Assembly: GCA_025359085.1 (NCBI GenBank)
Contig: JANYHL010000068.1
Location: 1 to 52,344, forward strand
Source: Gammaproteobacteria bacterium
Lineage (GTDB): Bacteria; Pseudomonadota; Gammaproteobacteria; Burkholderiales; Burkholderiaceae_C
DNA length: 52,344 nt
Direction of reading: 5' to 3'
Below the pieces are notes generated by a model, which saw nothing but the letters and a program-made list of their open reading frames with translations, was not told the DNA's origin and did not search any database. Shown here one piece after another: positions 15,889 to 25,072 of this stretch. Each line of letters begins with the position of its first letter. Position 1 is the first letter of the stretch. A program made the position numbers and the translations under genes.

Positions 15889-18819
15889 TCAAAGCGTTCG
15901 CGCCACTTCGCGGATTTCAAAGAATTCCAGCACGTCACCCTCTTGGATGTCGTTGTAGTTCTTGATATTCAAACCGCAATCAAAGCCTTCGCGCACTTCC
16001 TTGGCATCGTCCTTGAAGCGCTTGAGCGAGTCAAGTTCACCGGTGAAGATGACCATGTTCTCGCGCAGCAAGCGCAGCCGCGCGGTGCGCCGCACGACAC
16101 CGGCGGTGACCATGCAACCGGCAATCGAACCAATTTTGGACACCTTGAAAATCTGACGAATTTCGGCGGTACCAATGACTTCTTCCTTTTTATCCGGCGT
16201 CAACATGCCCGACATCGCGAGCTTGAGCTCATCCACGGCGTCATAAATGATGTCGTAGTAACGAATGTCCACGCCGTTGTTCTCGGCCAGCTTGCGCGCA
16301 CCCGCGTCGGCGCGGGTGTTGAAACCAATGATGACGGCCTTGGAGGCAATCGCCAGATTCACATCCGACTCGCTGATGGCACCGACGGCGGTGTAGACCA
16401 GTTGCACCTTGACTTCGTCGGTCGAGAGCTTGAGCAGCGACTGCGCCAGTGCTTCCTGGGAGCCCTGCACGTCGGCCTTGATGATGATCGGCACCAACTT
16501 GACTTCGCCGGCGGCCATGTCGGTAAACATATTCTCCAGCTTGGCCGCTTGCTGCTTGGCCAGCTTGGTGTGACGGAACTTGCCGGCGCGGTAAGTGGCA
16601 ATTTCACGTGCACGGCGCTCGTCCGACATCACCATGAACTCGTCGCCGGCCTGGGGCACTTCGGTCAGACCCTGAATTTCGACCGGAATCGAAGGGCCTG
16701 CCGTCTTGATGGTTTTGCCGTTTTCGTCCAGCATGGCGCGCACGCGGCCGTAGGTTGAACCCGCCAGCACAACGTCACCGGTCTTGAGCGTGCCAGACTG
16801 AACCAGAATGGTAGCCACCGGGCCACGACCCTTGTCAAGACGCGCTTCAATCACCAGGCCCTTGGCCATGGCGTCGACGGGTGCTTTGAGTTCCAGCACT
16901 TCAGCCTGCAACAATACTTGCTCCAGCAAGGCATCAATGCCGACACCGCTTTTGGCTGAGACCTGGACAAACGGCGAGTCACCGCCAAATTCCTCGGGCA
17001 CCACTTCTTCAACCACCAGCTCGTTCTTGACGCGCTCGGGGTTGGCATCGGGTTTGTCAATCTTGTTGATGGCGACCACGATCGGCACACCGGCCGCCCG
17101 GGCGTGCTTGATGGCCTCTTTGGTCTGCGGCATGACACCGTCGTCGGCGGCCACCACCAGAATAACGATGTCGGTCGCCTTGGCACCCCGGGCCCGCATG
17201 GCGGTAAAAGCTTCGTGACCGGGGGTATCCAGGAAGGAGATCATGCCGCGCGGGGTTTCCACGTGGTAGGCGCCAATGTGCTGGGTAATGCCACCGGCTT
17301 CACCAGTGGCCACCTTGGCGCGGCGAATGTAATCGAGCAAGGAGGTCTTGCCGTGGTCCACGTGGCCCATGACGGTGACCACCGGTGCCCGTGGCAGCGA
17401 CTCGGACTGCTGCTGAGACACTTCATCGTCGGTAAAGGCTTCTGGATCGTCCAGCGCCGCCACAATCGCCTTATGTCCCATTTCTTCCACCAAAATCATG
17501 GCGGTGTCCTGGTCCAGGGGCTGGTTGATCGTGACCATCTGGCCGAGTTTCATCAAATGCTTGATCACTTCGGACGCCTTGACCGCCATCTTGTGCGCCA
17601 ACTCGGCCACGGTGATGGTTTCGGGCACGTGCACCTCAATCACCCGCTGCTCAACGGACGCCACTTGCACCCGCTGGTCATCGCGGTCGCGATCATTGCT
17701 GCCACGTCTGCCGCCACGGGCCGGAGCGCGCCAGTTGGTACTGCGACCGGCCCCCGGTGCCGCGGTAACGCCGCGGGTGGGAATGCCTTTTTTCTTGGCC
17801 GGATCGCCCGCCCAACTGCTGGAAAGCTTGGCTGACTTGACTTCTTTGCCAGCGCCGGCAGCGGCGCCGGCAACGGGTGCACCAGGCGCGCCGGGCTTGA
17901 CTGGTTTCGCGGGCACGGCACCAGCGGCTGGTTTGTGCAGTGTGCCTTTCATGGCCGGCTTGACTTCTTCCGGCTTCTTGGGCGGTGGCGGTGCTTTTTT
18001 GGCCGGCGAGGACATCATCAGGCGAATAGCCGCGGCTTCGTTCTCGGCCTTGCGTCGGCGGTCGCCCAGATCAGCCGCACGGGCCAAATCTTCAGCCGCC
18101 CGCGCCTTGGAATCCGCCAGTTCTTTCTCACGTTCCAGCCCTTTTTCTTTGGCCAGATCTTGTTCTTTTTGGGCTGCAGCCAATACCTTGGCGGTTTCAA
18201 TTTCAGTAGCCACTGGCACAGCTTGCGCGGGAGCCAACGGCTTATTTTTTTCTTTAAGAGCTTGCGCTGCAGCAACGGCAGCGGCCACTTCAGAGGCTGC
18301 TGCCGCGGCCTTTTCAGAGGCTTCACGTGAGCGCGCTTCCTGCTCTTCACGCTGACGCCTGCGCTCAGACAGTTCTTCTTCCTGGCGTCGAATCAACTCT
18401 GCCTGACCGCGCGCTTCTTCTTCCCGACGCGCCAACTCTACGTGGTCGATCTGCGACACCGCTTCGACCTCCTGCTCTGACCCAGGCGCAGGCGCCTCCA
18501 CGCTCACATCAACGCCATCCTCGCGCCGAATGAAGGTGCGCTTCTTGCGAACTTCAACCTGAATGGTGCGCGCCTTGCCACTGGCATCCGCCTGCTTGAT
18601 TTCGGTGGTCGACTTCTTGACCAAGGTAATCTTTTTGCGCTCAGCGCCCGCCGCGCCATGCGTAGATTGCAGATAACTTAACAGACGCTGCTTATCAGCG
18701 TCGTCAAGTTTGTCGGAAGCTGCCGCTTTGGCAACGCCCGCCGATTTAAGCTGCTCAAGCAGCGTAGCGGTTGATTTTTTGAGTTCGTTTGCAAACTCGG
18801 CGACTGTCGTACTGAACAT
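15889..18819 (-). CDS. infB: Translation initiation factor IF-2
   Basis: A 976-residue GTPase that places initiator tRNA on the 30S subunit. It has an N-terminal IF2_N domain ([20 protein letters not shown]), a long charged and Ala/Pro-rich linker (about 150-370), a second IF2_N-like module ([20 protein letters not shown]), and the G domain: [33 protein letters not shown]-terminal domains end with [17 protein letters not shown]. The length is in the long betaproteobacterial class. It sits 24 bp downstream of nusA in the standard operon. Several long frames on the opposite strand are compositional shadows. Confidence 0.97.
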   Translation of the reverse strand: MFSTTVAEFANELKKSTATLLEQLKSAGVAKAAASDKLDDADKQRLLSYLQSTHGAAGAERKKITLVKKSTTEIKQADASGKARTIQVEVRKKRTFIRREDGVDVSVEAPAPGSEQEVEAVSQIDHVELARREEEARGQAELIRRQEEELSERRRQREEQEARSREASEKAAAAASEVAAAVAAAQALKEKNKPLAPAQAVPVATEIETAKVLAAAQKEQDLAKEKGLEREKELADSKARAAEDLARAADLGDRRRKAENEAAAIRLMMSSPAKKAPPPPKKPEEVKPAMKGTLHKPAAGAVPAKPVKPGAPGAPVAGAAAGAGKEVKSAKLSSSWAGDPAKKKGIPTRGVTAAPGAGRSTNWRAPARGGRRGSNDRDRDDQRVQVASVEQRVIEVHVPETITVAELAHKMAVKASEVIKHLMKLGQMVTINQPLDQDTAMILVEEMGHKAIVAALDDPEAFTDDEVSQQQSESLPRAPVVTVMGHVDHGKTSLLDYIRRAKVATGEAGGITQHIGAYHVETPRGMISFLDTPGHEAFTAMRARGAKATDIVILVVAADDGVMPQTKEAIKHARAAGVPIVVAINKIDKPDANPERVKNELVVEEVVPEEFGGDSPFVQVSAKSGVGIDALLEQVLLQAEVLELKAPVDAMAKGLVIEARLDKGRGPVATILVQSGTLKTGDVVLAGSTYGRVRAMLDENGKTIKTAGPSIPVEIQGLTEVPQAGDEFMVMSDERRAREIATYRAGKFRHTKLAKQQAAKLENMFTDMAAGEVKLVPIIIKADVQGSQEALAQSLLKLSTDEVKVQLVYTAVGAISESDVNLAIASKAVIIGFNTRADAGARKLAENNGVDIRYYDIIYDAVDELKLAMSGMLTPDKKEEVIGTAEIRQIFKVSKIGSIAGCMVTAGVVRRTARLRLLRENMVIFTGELDSLKRFKDDAKEVREGFDCGLNIKNYNDIQEGDVLEFFEIREVARTL

Positions 18820-18843
18820 TTGTTGGGTAACCTTTCATGACCA

Positions 18844-20340
18844 TTACTCTTGAGAAGCGGCGTCATTGGTAAACCAATGTTCGCGCGCCTTCATGATCAA
18901 GGTCTTGGCCTCGTCCGCAGACTGGCCGGTGATTTCTGTCAATTCGTCAACGGCCAGGTCAGCCAGGTCGTCCAGGTTGTTAACGCCGCTTGTTGCCAGC
19001 TTGGCGATCAGCTCAGGGGAGAGTCCCTGAAAATCGTTCAGATCCAGCGAAACCGCCTGCACACTCTCCTCATGCGCGATTTCCATGGTCAACAGCGCAT
19101 CCTTGGCACGGGTGCGCAATTCGTTGGCGGTGTCTTCGTCGAAGCTCTCGATTTCGAGCATTTCTTCCAGCGGCACATAGGCCACCTGCTCCAGGCTGGT
19201 AAAGCCTTCGGCAATCAGTAAATCGGCGATTTCTTCATCGACATCGAGGTGTTCCATGAACAGCTTGCGACCCGAATCGGTTTCGCTCGCTTGCTTCTGG
19301 GCCGACTCGGCCGCATCCAGGATGTTGATCTTCCAGCCGGTCAGCTCCGACGCCAGGCGCACGTTCTGGCCGCCACGGCCGATCGCGATCGCCAGGTTTT
19401 CTTCATCGACCACCACATCCATGGCATGGCGTTCTTCATCCACCACGATGCTCGACACATTGGCCGGCGCCAGCGCCCCAATCACGAACTGGGCCGGGTC
19501 TTCACTCCACAGCACGATATCGACGCGCTCGCCCGCCAACTCGTTGGTGACACCGTTGACGCGGGTACCCCGTACTCCGACACAGGTACCAATCGGATCG
19601 ACCCGCTTGTCATGCGACAACACGGCGATCTTGGCGCGTGAACCGACATCCCGGGCGCAAGATTTGATCTCCAGCAAACCCTGTTCAATCTCGGGCACTT
19701 CCTGGCGGAACAGCTCAATCATGAATTCTGGCGCCGAGCGCGACAAAATGATGGGCGCACCGCGCAAGGTCAGGTCGACTTCCATGATCATGGCGCGAAC
19801 CCGGTCACCGACGCGCAGGTTTTCTTTCGGGATCATCTCGGTGCGACGCAGGCGGCCTTCGACCCGGCCGGACTCGACGATAAGATCGCCTTTGTCCATG
19901 CGCTTGACGGTGCCGACAAAGATATTGTCACCGCGCGACATGAAGTCATTGAGCAACATCTCACGCTCGGCATCGCGGATTTTTTGCAGGATGACCTGCT
20001 TGGCCGCCATGGCGCCAATACGACCAATCGGCAGCGATTCCACCGTTTCTTCGATGTACTCGTCGACCTCGATGTCTGGAATTTGCTCTTTGGCTTCAAA
20101 CAACAGGATTTCCTGGTCAGGCAACTGCAGTCCTGCCTCGTCAGGCACCACATGCCAACGACGAAACGTTTCATAGTTGCCACTGTCGCGGTCAAGCGCC
20201 ACCCGGATGTCGACGTCACCCTGGTAAATCTTTCTTGTGGCCTGGGCCAGCGCCGCCTCAACAGCGCCAAACACCACATCAAGCTCCACGTTTTTCTCAC
20301 GGGATATGGCTTCTACCAGCATTAACATTTCGCGATTCAT
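18844..20340 (-). CDS. nusA: Transcription termination/antitermination factor NusA
   Basis: A 498-residue protein (E. coli 495). It begins [20 protein letters not shown] with the RNA-polymerase-binding N-terminal domain. An S1 domain ([20 protein letters not shown]) and two KH domains ([39 protein letters not shown]) follow, then two acidic C-terminal repeats. ATG 20340 is chosen over the frame extension to 20418 because the family starts at MNREML. NusA modulates pausing, Rho-independent termination and rRNA antitermination. Confidence 0.96.
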   Translation of the reverse strand: MNREMLMLVEAISREKNVELDVVFGAVEAALAQATRKIYQGDVDIRVALDRDSGNYETFRRWHVVPDEAGLQLPDQEILLFEAKEQIPDIEVDEYIEETVESLPIGRIGAMAAKQVILQKIRDAEREMLLNDFMSRGDNIFVGTVKRMDKGDLIVESGRVEGRLRRTEMIPKENLRVGDRVRAMIMEVDLTLRGAPIILSRSAPEFMIELFRQEVPEIEQGLLEIKSCARDVGSRAKIAVLSHDKRVDPIGTCVGVRGTRVNGVTNELAGERVDIVLWSEDPAQFVIGALAPANVSSIVVDEERHAMDVVVDEENLAIAIGRGGQNVRLASELTGWKINILDAAESAQKQASETDSGRKLFMEHLDVDEEIADLLIAEGFTSLEQVAYVPLEEMLEIESFDEDTANELRTRAKDALLTMEIAHEESVQAVSLDLNDFQGLSPELIAKLATSGVNNLDDLADLAVDELTEITGQSADEAKTLIMKAREHWFTNDAASQE

Positions 20341-20362
20341 GCCATGACTCTCCTGTTTCAAT

Positions 20363-20989
20363 TCAATCCAAATTCGGTTCAGTGCCAGCCTTGGCACCTC
20401 GGCCCTTAAAACTGACAATCGGCGCCAGGCGCGCCTCTTTCAACTCATCGAGGGTAAAACCCAGTGCCTGCAACGGCACTGGCAATCTCTTTTTACTGAT
20501 TCTTTGGCCGGGCTTGACCTCGGGCGCATCACTCCAGACGATTTGCCAACCCGGCACCGCCCCTGGCTCGCCGCCATCACTCTGCGGGCGCTCCAACGTA
20601 CCCCGAAACTTTTTGCGCGTGGCGTTCACCAGAGCCCCCGCCGCCGATCCAATAGGCGCCTTCAGCGTGACGTCAATTTCTTGCCCCACAAAACGTTCAA
20701 AATCTTTCTCATGCTGCAAGGGGCGATCAATACCGGGCGAGGACACCTCCAAGCGCTTGTAATCGACCCCATCCACTTCCAGCGCAAACAACAACTGACG
20801 GGTGACTTTCTCGCAGTCTTCCACCGTGACAAACTGCTCGGGCTCGCCGCTCGCCAAGGCCGCAGCCGACGCCGGCGCCCACGGCAAATCAATGGTGATG
20901 CGCAGCAAACCGCCGGCGGAACGTTCGGTTTCCACCAGTTCGTAACCCAGACCGGCTACGGTTTGCTCAACAATTTCTTTCAACGCCAC
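20363..20989 (-). CDS. rimP: Ribosome maturation factor RimP
   Basis: A 208-residue protein required for 30S maturation, first gene of the nusA-infB operon. [37 protein letters not shown] and the hallmark [20 protein letters not shown] are present. The protein is longer than the 150 residues of E. coli RimP because of a C-terminal stretch typical of Burkholderiales. A terminator (21038-21071) separates it from the protease gene upstream, so the operon promoter should lie between 20990 and 21037. Confidence 0.94.
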   Translation of the reverse strand: MALKEIVEQTVAGLGYELVETERSAGGLLRITIDLPWAPASAAALASGEPEQFVTVEDCEKVTRQLLFALEVDGVDYKRLEVSSPGIDRPLQHEKDFERFVGQEIDVTLKAPIGSAAGALVNATRKKFRGTLERPQSDGGEPGAVPGWQIVWSDAPEVKPGQRISKKRLPVPLQALGFTLDELKEARLAPIVSFKGRGAKAGTEPNLD

Positions 20990-21037
20990 GAGAGTTCAAA
21001 CGCCTTGTATCAAACAATGGACCAAAAAAACAATCGA

Positions 21038-21071
21038 CCAAAAAAAACGGGCGGTAGTAACCCGCCCGTTT
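21038..21071 (-). terminator. Rho-independent terminator of the M16 protease gene
   Basis: On the minus strand, AAACGGGCGG (21071-21062) pairs perfectly with CCGCCCGTTT (21054-21045) over a short loop and is followed by a run of T. It lies 94 bp after the protease stop and just before rimP. Confidence 0.9.
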
Positions 21072-21164
21072 GGTCGTGAAGCGACAAATTATAGCCTCAA
21101 AAACCCCAATTTCAGCACCGTCGCGTCAATGAAGAGGGGCGTAGCACCTTGATTTTCAAGAGTT

Positions 21165-23924
21165 TTACTGTTTTTGAACTGCCGGCAAAGTGCCAGCTTT
21201 GATCAGAACCATGTCGGCTGGCTTGAGATATTTTTTAATCACGCCGTTCACCTGTTCAGCATTGATGGCATTGATTTTCACCGGAAAATCGTCCAGCCAA
21301 TTCACATCGTAGCCACGATTGACCGCCGCCAACAAGGTATCGGCCATGCCATCCGTCGTCGCCAGATTGACTTTGAATGCGCCGATCAGATTACTTTTAC
21401 GCGATTCGATTTCATCCGGCGTAACACCAGCGTCATACCAGCGATCAAGCTGACGTTGGGTCGAGACAATGCCTTTTTCAAGCAAGTCCGGTGCAAAACT
21501 GGCTGAGATTTTCCAATCCCCGTCATTGAACATGTCATTGGCCAAGCTGGCGTCCACACCATAAGTGAGCCCCTCCTTGTCGCGTACATTGGCCATCAAA
21601 CGCCCGGTAAAGCCGCTGCCCAGAATGGCCGTGGCCAGGCGCAAGGCCTGGTAATCGGGGTCGCTATAACGCAGGCCACTGGCTTGGCCCAAAACCACCG
21701 AGACACTGGTCTTGTCCGCCATGGCCACCTCTTGCACCCGCTTATCCTGGGGCGCATGCAAGACTGCTGCCTTGGCACTGCGCACAACGCTGGCGCCGCC
21801 CGACCAGCCGGAAAAAGACTGGTTGACCGCCGCTTGCAGGCTGCTCATATCCAGATCACCCGTCACCACCAGCGTCATATGCGCCGGTCCGTAATTGGCC
21901 TTGTAAAAGGTTTTCACGTCCTCCAGTTTGGCAGTTTCAATGGCGGCCAACAAATCAGCGGCGACCGGGTTGCGATTGGGGTGCGCATCCAGATAAACGG
22001 CGCGGCTAAACGCATCCGCCGCCCGAAAATCCGTATTTTCAAGGCGGCGTTGCAGTGCACCTGCGTACTGCTTCTTGGCCTTGGCAAACTCCGCAGCCGA
22101 AAAAGCAGGCTGGCGCAACTGCTCGGCGATCAGACTCAAGACCAGCGGTGCATCTTTTTTCAGTGATTTTGCGCTCACTTCCAGCACGTCGACACCTACT
22201 CTGAAGTGGATGCTGGCGCCCACCGCCTCCAATTTTTCGGCAATGGCAAATTTGTCTTGTTTGCGGGCCCCCTGGTCCAGCAGCATGCCTGTCAGCATCG
22301 GGATACTCGGGTTGCCACTGCCAGCCAAAGCGCGGCCGGCCGGCAAGGCGGCACGCAAGGTCACCACATCTTTGATACCCATTGGGTAAGCAATGACGTC
22401 AATGCCGGCAATTTTGCTAACCCGGGCGTTGGGCGCAATTTTGGCAACCAAACCAGCACCAGCCCCTGCCGCGGTGGCGTCCGTCACACCCGGAGCCTCG
22501 ACGCCCGGCGGGCGGTAATAGTAGGGGCCGCTGGTCGGCAGCACGCTGGCTTTAGCTGCTGGAGTCGCCGTTGCGCCAATGGAGCCGGTCGGTACAAACC
22601 AGCCGGTTGTGCTTTGATCTTCATTCAGGTAACTATTGGCGACCCGCTTGATGTCGGCCACGCTGACCCTCTGGGTTGCCTCGTCCAGCGAGTAGAACAG
22701 CGACCAGTCGCCTGCGGCAATGCACTCATTGAGATTGCCGGCTACCGCAAATGAACCATCCCGCTTGAAAGCGGCGTCGGCAAGCGTCTTGGCAACCGCT
22801 GCCTTGAGTTCACCCGCCGTGACGCCATCCCGCTTCAAACGCTCCACTTCCTGTGTGATGGCTTTTTCGACATCAATATGCTTCACTCCCGGTGCCAGCG
22901 GGGCAAAAAGAATATGCACCGTGGGGTCGCTGTTGAAGCCGGTATCCGCATCCACGCCGGTGGAAAGATTTTTGTCAGTCACGGCTTTGTACAGACGGCT
23001 GTTCTTTCCATCCGCCAGGATGGCGCTGAGCAAGGTAACAGCTGCGTAGTCGGGGTGGGTGGCGGCCGGAATTTTATGCGCAATGGCGACCACGCCCAAT
23101 TGGCCCGCACGTTTCACGATGACCCGACGGGCACCGGTTTGCGCGGGCTCTTCGGTGTAGACAGTGGGGATGGGTTTGGGTGAGCGTGGGTAAACACCAA
23201 ACGATTTTTTGACAATCGCCAGCGCTTCGTCCGGTTGAAAATCACCAATGATCGAGACGGTGGCGTTGTCAGGCCAGTAAAAGGTGTTGTAAAACTCACG
23301 CAGCTTCTCAATGGACACTTTTTCAATGTCGCTGCGATGCCCAATGGTGCTGTGATGGTAAGGATGAGCCACAAACGCAGCCTGGTAAATTTCTTTGTAC
23401 AGGGACTGGATCGGCGAGTTCTCACCCCGTTCGAACTCATTGCGCACAACGGTCATTTCAGGGCGCCGGTCTTCGTCGCGCAGCAGCAGGTTGCGCATGC
23501 GGTCGGCCTCCATGTCGGCCACAGCGGCGAGCTGCTCACTCGCCAGGTTTTCGTAGTAATTGGTCCGATCAAGCCAGGTGGTGGCGTTGTACTTGGCGCC
23601 AGTGCGCTCCAGCAACTGATCGACGTTATTGCCTTTGCTGCGGTCCCGCTGTGTGGTGCCTTTGAACATCAAATGTTCAAGAATATGGGTGGCGCCCGTC
23701 GTTCCAGTGACTTCATTTTTGGAGCCAACCCGGTAGGTCACCATGAAGGTCAACGTCGGGCTGGAATGCTCGGGCAGCAACAAGACCTGCAAACCGTTGG
23801 ATGTCAGGGTGTATTCGTCAATACTACCCACCGTTTTGACATGGGTAAAGCCGTCGACCACAGCGCCCGCCTGTCCGGTCAGAGTCAAAAGAAGAAGGCT
23901 CGCCAGCAATATGCACCGTCTCAT
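21165..23924 (-). CDS. Exported M16 (pitrilysin) zinc metalloprotease
   Basis: A 919-residue protein of two fused M16 halves. A signal peptide (MRRCILLASLLLLTLTGQAG) directs it to the periplasm. The inverted zinc motif HxxEH is His80-Ile-Leu-Glu83-His84 in GATHILEHLMFKGT, with the third ligand expected in ASEQLAAVADMEADRM. The second half (about 500-919) has the fold signature but no zinc motif, as usual for the partner domain. The substrates are unknown, probably small peptides or misfolded fragments. It is monocistronic with its own terminator. Confidence 0.93.
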   Translation of the reverse strand: MRRCILLASLLLLTLTGQAGAVVDGFTHVKTVGSIDEYTLTSNGLQVLLLPEHSSPTLTFMVTYRVGSKNEVTGTTGATHILEHLMFKGTTQRDRSKGNNVDQLLERTGAKYNATTWLDRTNYYENLASEQLAAVADMEADRMRNLLLRDEDRRPEMTVVRNEFERGENSPIQSLYKEIYQAAFVAHPYHHSTIGHRSDIEKVSIEKLREFYNTFYWPDNATVSIIGDFQPDEALAIVKKSFGVYPRSPKPIPTVYTEEPAQTGARRVIVKRAGQLGVVAIAHKIPAATHPDYAAVTLLSAILADGKNSRLYKAVTDKNLSTGVDADTGFNSDPTVHILFAPLAPGVKHIDVEKAITQEVERLKRDGVTAGELKAAVAKTLADAAFKRDGSFAVAGNLNECIAAGDWSLFYSLDEATQRVSVADIKRVANSYLNEDQSTTGWFVPTGSIGATATPAAKASVLPTSGPYYYRPPGVEAPGVTDATAAGAGAGLVAKIAPNARVSKIAGIDVIAYPMGIKDVVTLRAALPAGRALAGSGNPSIPMLTGMLLDQGARKQDKFAIAEKLEAVGASIHFRVGVDVLEVSAKSLKKDAPLVLSLIAEQLRQPAFSAAEFAKAKKQYAGALQRRLENTDFRAADAFSRAVYLDAHPNRNPVAADLLAAIETAKLEDVKTFYKANYGPAHMTLVVTGDLDMSSLQAAVNQSFSGWSGGASVVRSAKAAVLHAPQDKRVQEVAMADKTSVSVVLGQASGLRYSDPDYQALRLATAILGSGFTGRLMANVRDKEGLTYGVDASLANDMFNDGDWKISASFAPDLLEKGIVSTQRQLDRWYDAGVTPDEIESRKSNLIGAFKVNLATTDGMADTLLAAVNRGYDVNWLDDFPVKINAINAEQVNGVIKKYLKPADMVLIKAGTLPAVQKQ

Positions 23925-24132
23925 GTTGTCGCCCCATAAATAAAGCTGGTCACCATAGCATAACCCTCACCCCCTTGCCGCCACTCGAGCGGGCCTGCGT
24001 CCATCGTCTCCAGGGCACTGGCCGACGCAACAAACCTCAAGCAGCATCGAACCCAAGGCATGCAAAAAAATAAACGTCGCATGCGACAATTCTGTATCAA
24101 CAACCACTGCCGTCAGGCGGGCGTGATCAATA

Positions 24133-24184
24133 CCGTTAAGGCGGCTTTTATCAAGCCGATGCCGGAAGCGTGACGTTTTAACGG
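24133..24184 (+). promoter_or_regulatory. Nested hairpin in fabI upstream region
   Basis: CCGTTAA (24133-24139) pairs with TTAACGG (24178-24184) and encloses a second stem CGGCTT/AAGCCG (24142-24147 and 24153-24158). If transcribed it would sit just before the fabI ribosome site. Its function is unknown. The rest of 23925-24211 shows nothing I can name. Confidence 0.3.
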
Positions 24185-24211
24185 CATATCGAACAGAGAA
24201 AAGAGACCACT

Positions 24212-24997
24212 ATGGGATTCCTGACAGGGAAAAAATTGCTGATTACAGGTGTTTTGTCCAAGCGCTCGATTGCTTATGGCATTGCGCAAGCCTGCCACGA
24301 ACAAGGGGCCGAACTGGCCTTCAGCTACGTCGGCGAGCGTTTCAAGGAGCGCATCACCGAGTTTGCGGCCGATTTTGGTTCCACGCTGGTGTTTGACTGC
24401 GATGTGGCAGACGATGCCCAGATTGAAAAACTGTTCACCGATTTAGCCACGCATTGGCCCAAATTTGATGGCTTCGTGCACAGCATCGGCTACGCGCCGC
24501 GCGAAGCCATTGCCGGCAATTTTCTGGACGGCTTGAGCCGCGAAAATTTCCGCATCGCGCACGACATCAGCGCTTACAGCTTCCCCGCCATGGCCAAGGC
24601 CGCCCTGCCCTACCTCAATGACAAATCGTCCTTGCTCACACTCACCTACCTGGGTGGTGTGCGTGTGGTGCCCAGCTACAACACCATGGGGCTGGCCAAG
24701 GCATCGCTGGAGTCCTCGGTGCGTTATCTGGCCGACGCGATTGGCCCACGCGGCATGCGCGTGAATGGCCTGAGCGCGGGCGCCGTCAAGACCCTGGCTG
24801 CCAGCGGCATCAAGGATTTCGGCCGCTTGCTGGCCATTTCTGCCAGCGCATCACCTTTGAAGCGCAACGTGACGATTGAAGAGGTCGGCAATGTGGCCGC
24901 TTTCTTGCTAAGCGACCTGGCTTCGGGCATGACCGGGCAGATTTCGTATGTCGATTGCGGCGTCAGCCAGACCGCCGTGGCAGTCGTTGAATCTTGA
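24212..24997 (+). CDS. fabI: Enoyl-ACP reductase FabI
   Basis: A 261-residue NADH-dependent short-chain-dehydrogenase-type enzyme catalysing the last reduction of the fatty-acid elongation cycle. The dinucleotide motif GVLSKRSIAYGIA and the catalytic Tyr146, Tyr156 and Lys163 (TYLGGV; SYNTMGLAK) match FabI, with the Tyr-x6-Met-x-Lys type spacing of the family. The C-terminus DLASGMTGQISYVDCGVSQT is typical. It appears monocistronic and faces the decarboxylase gene tail to tail. Confidence 0.97.
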   Translation: MGFLTGKKLLITGVLSKRSIAYGIAQACHEQGAELAFSYVGERFKERITEFAADFGSTLVFDCDVADDAQIEKLFTDLATHWPKFDGFVHSIGYAPREAIAGNFLDGLSRENFRIAHDISAYSFPAMAKAALPYLNDKSSLLTLTYLGGVRVVPSYNTMGLAKASLESSVRYLADAIGPRGMRVNGLSAGAVKTLAASGIKDFGRLLAISASASPLKRNVTIEEVGNVAAFLLSDLASGMTGQISYVDCGVSQTAVAVVES

Positions 24998-25001
24998 TAA
25001 A

Positions 25002-25020
25002 ATCGGGCTCTAGCCCTTGT
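25002..25020 (-). repeat. Dispersed repeat family A, copy 5 (partial, after fabI)
   Basis: GGGCTCTAGCCCTTGTA is the reverse complement of the family core with a diverged right side; TAGCTATA follows within the adjacent palindrome. It lies three bases after the fabI stop in non-coding DNA. Confidence 0.6.
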
Positions 25021-25026
25021 ACCGGT

Positions 25027-25063
25027 TACCAAGTTAGCTATAACATTTATAGCTAACTTGGTA
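25027..25063. terminator. Perfect 16-bp inverted repeat between convergent genes
   Basis: TACCAAGTTAGCTATA pairs with TATAGCTAACTTGGTA over a five-base loop ACATT. It ends nine bases before the decarboxylase stop and serves both convergent genes by position. There is no long T run, so termination is inferred from place and structure. Confidence 0.55.
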
Positions 25064-25072
25064 GTTGTCAAT

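Noticed and set aside
15856..18533. Several long frames antisense to infB
   Set aside because: They arise from the GC-rich IF-2 linker and G domain; there are no motifs or start signals.
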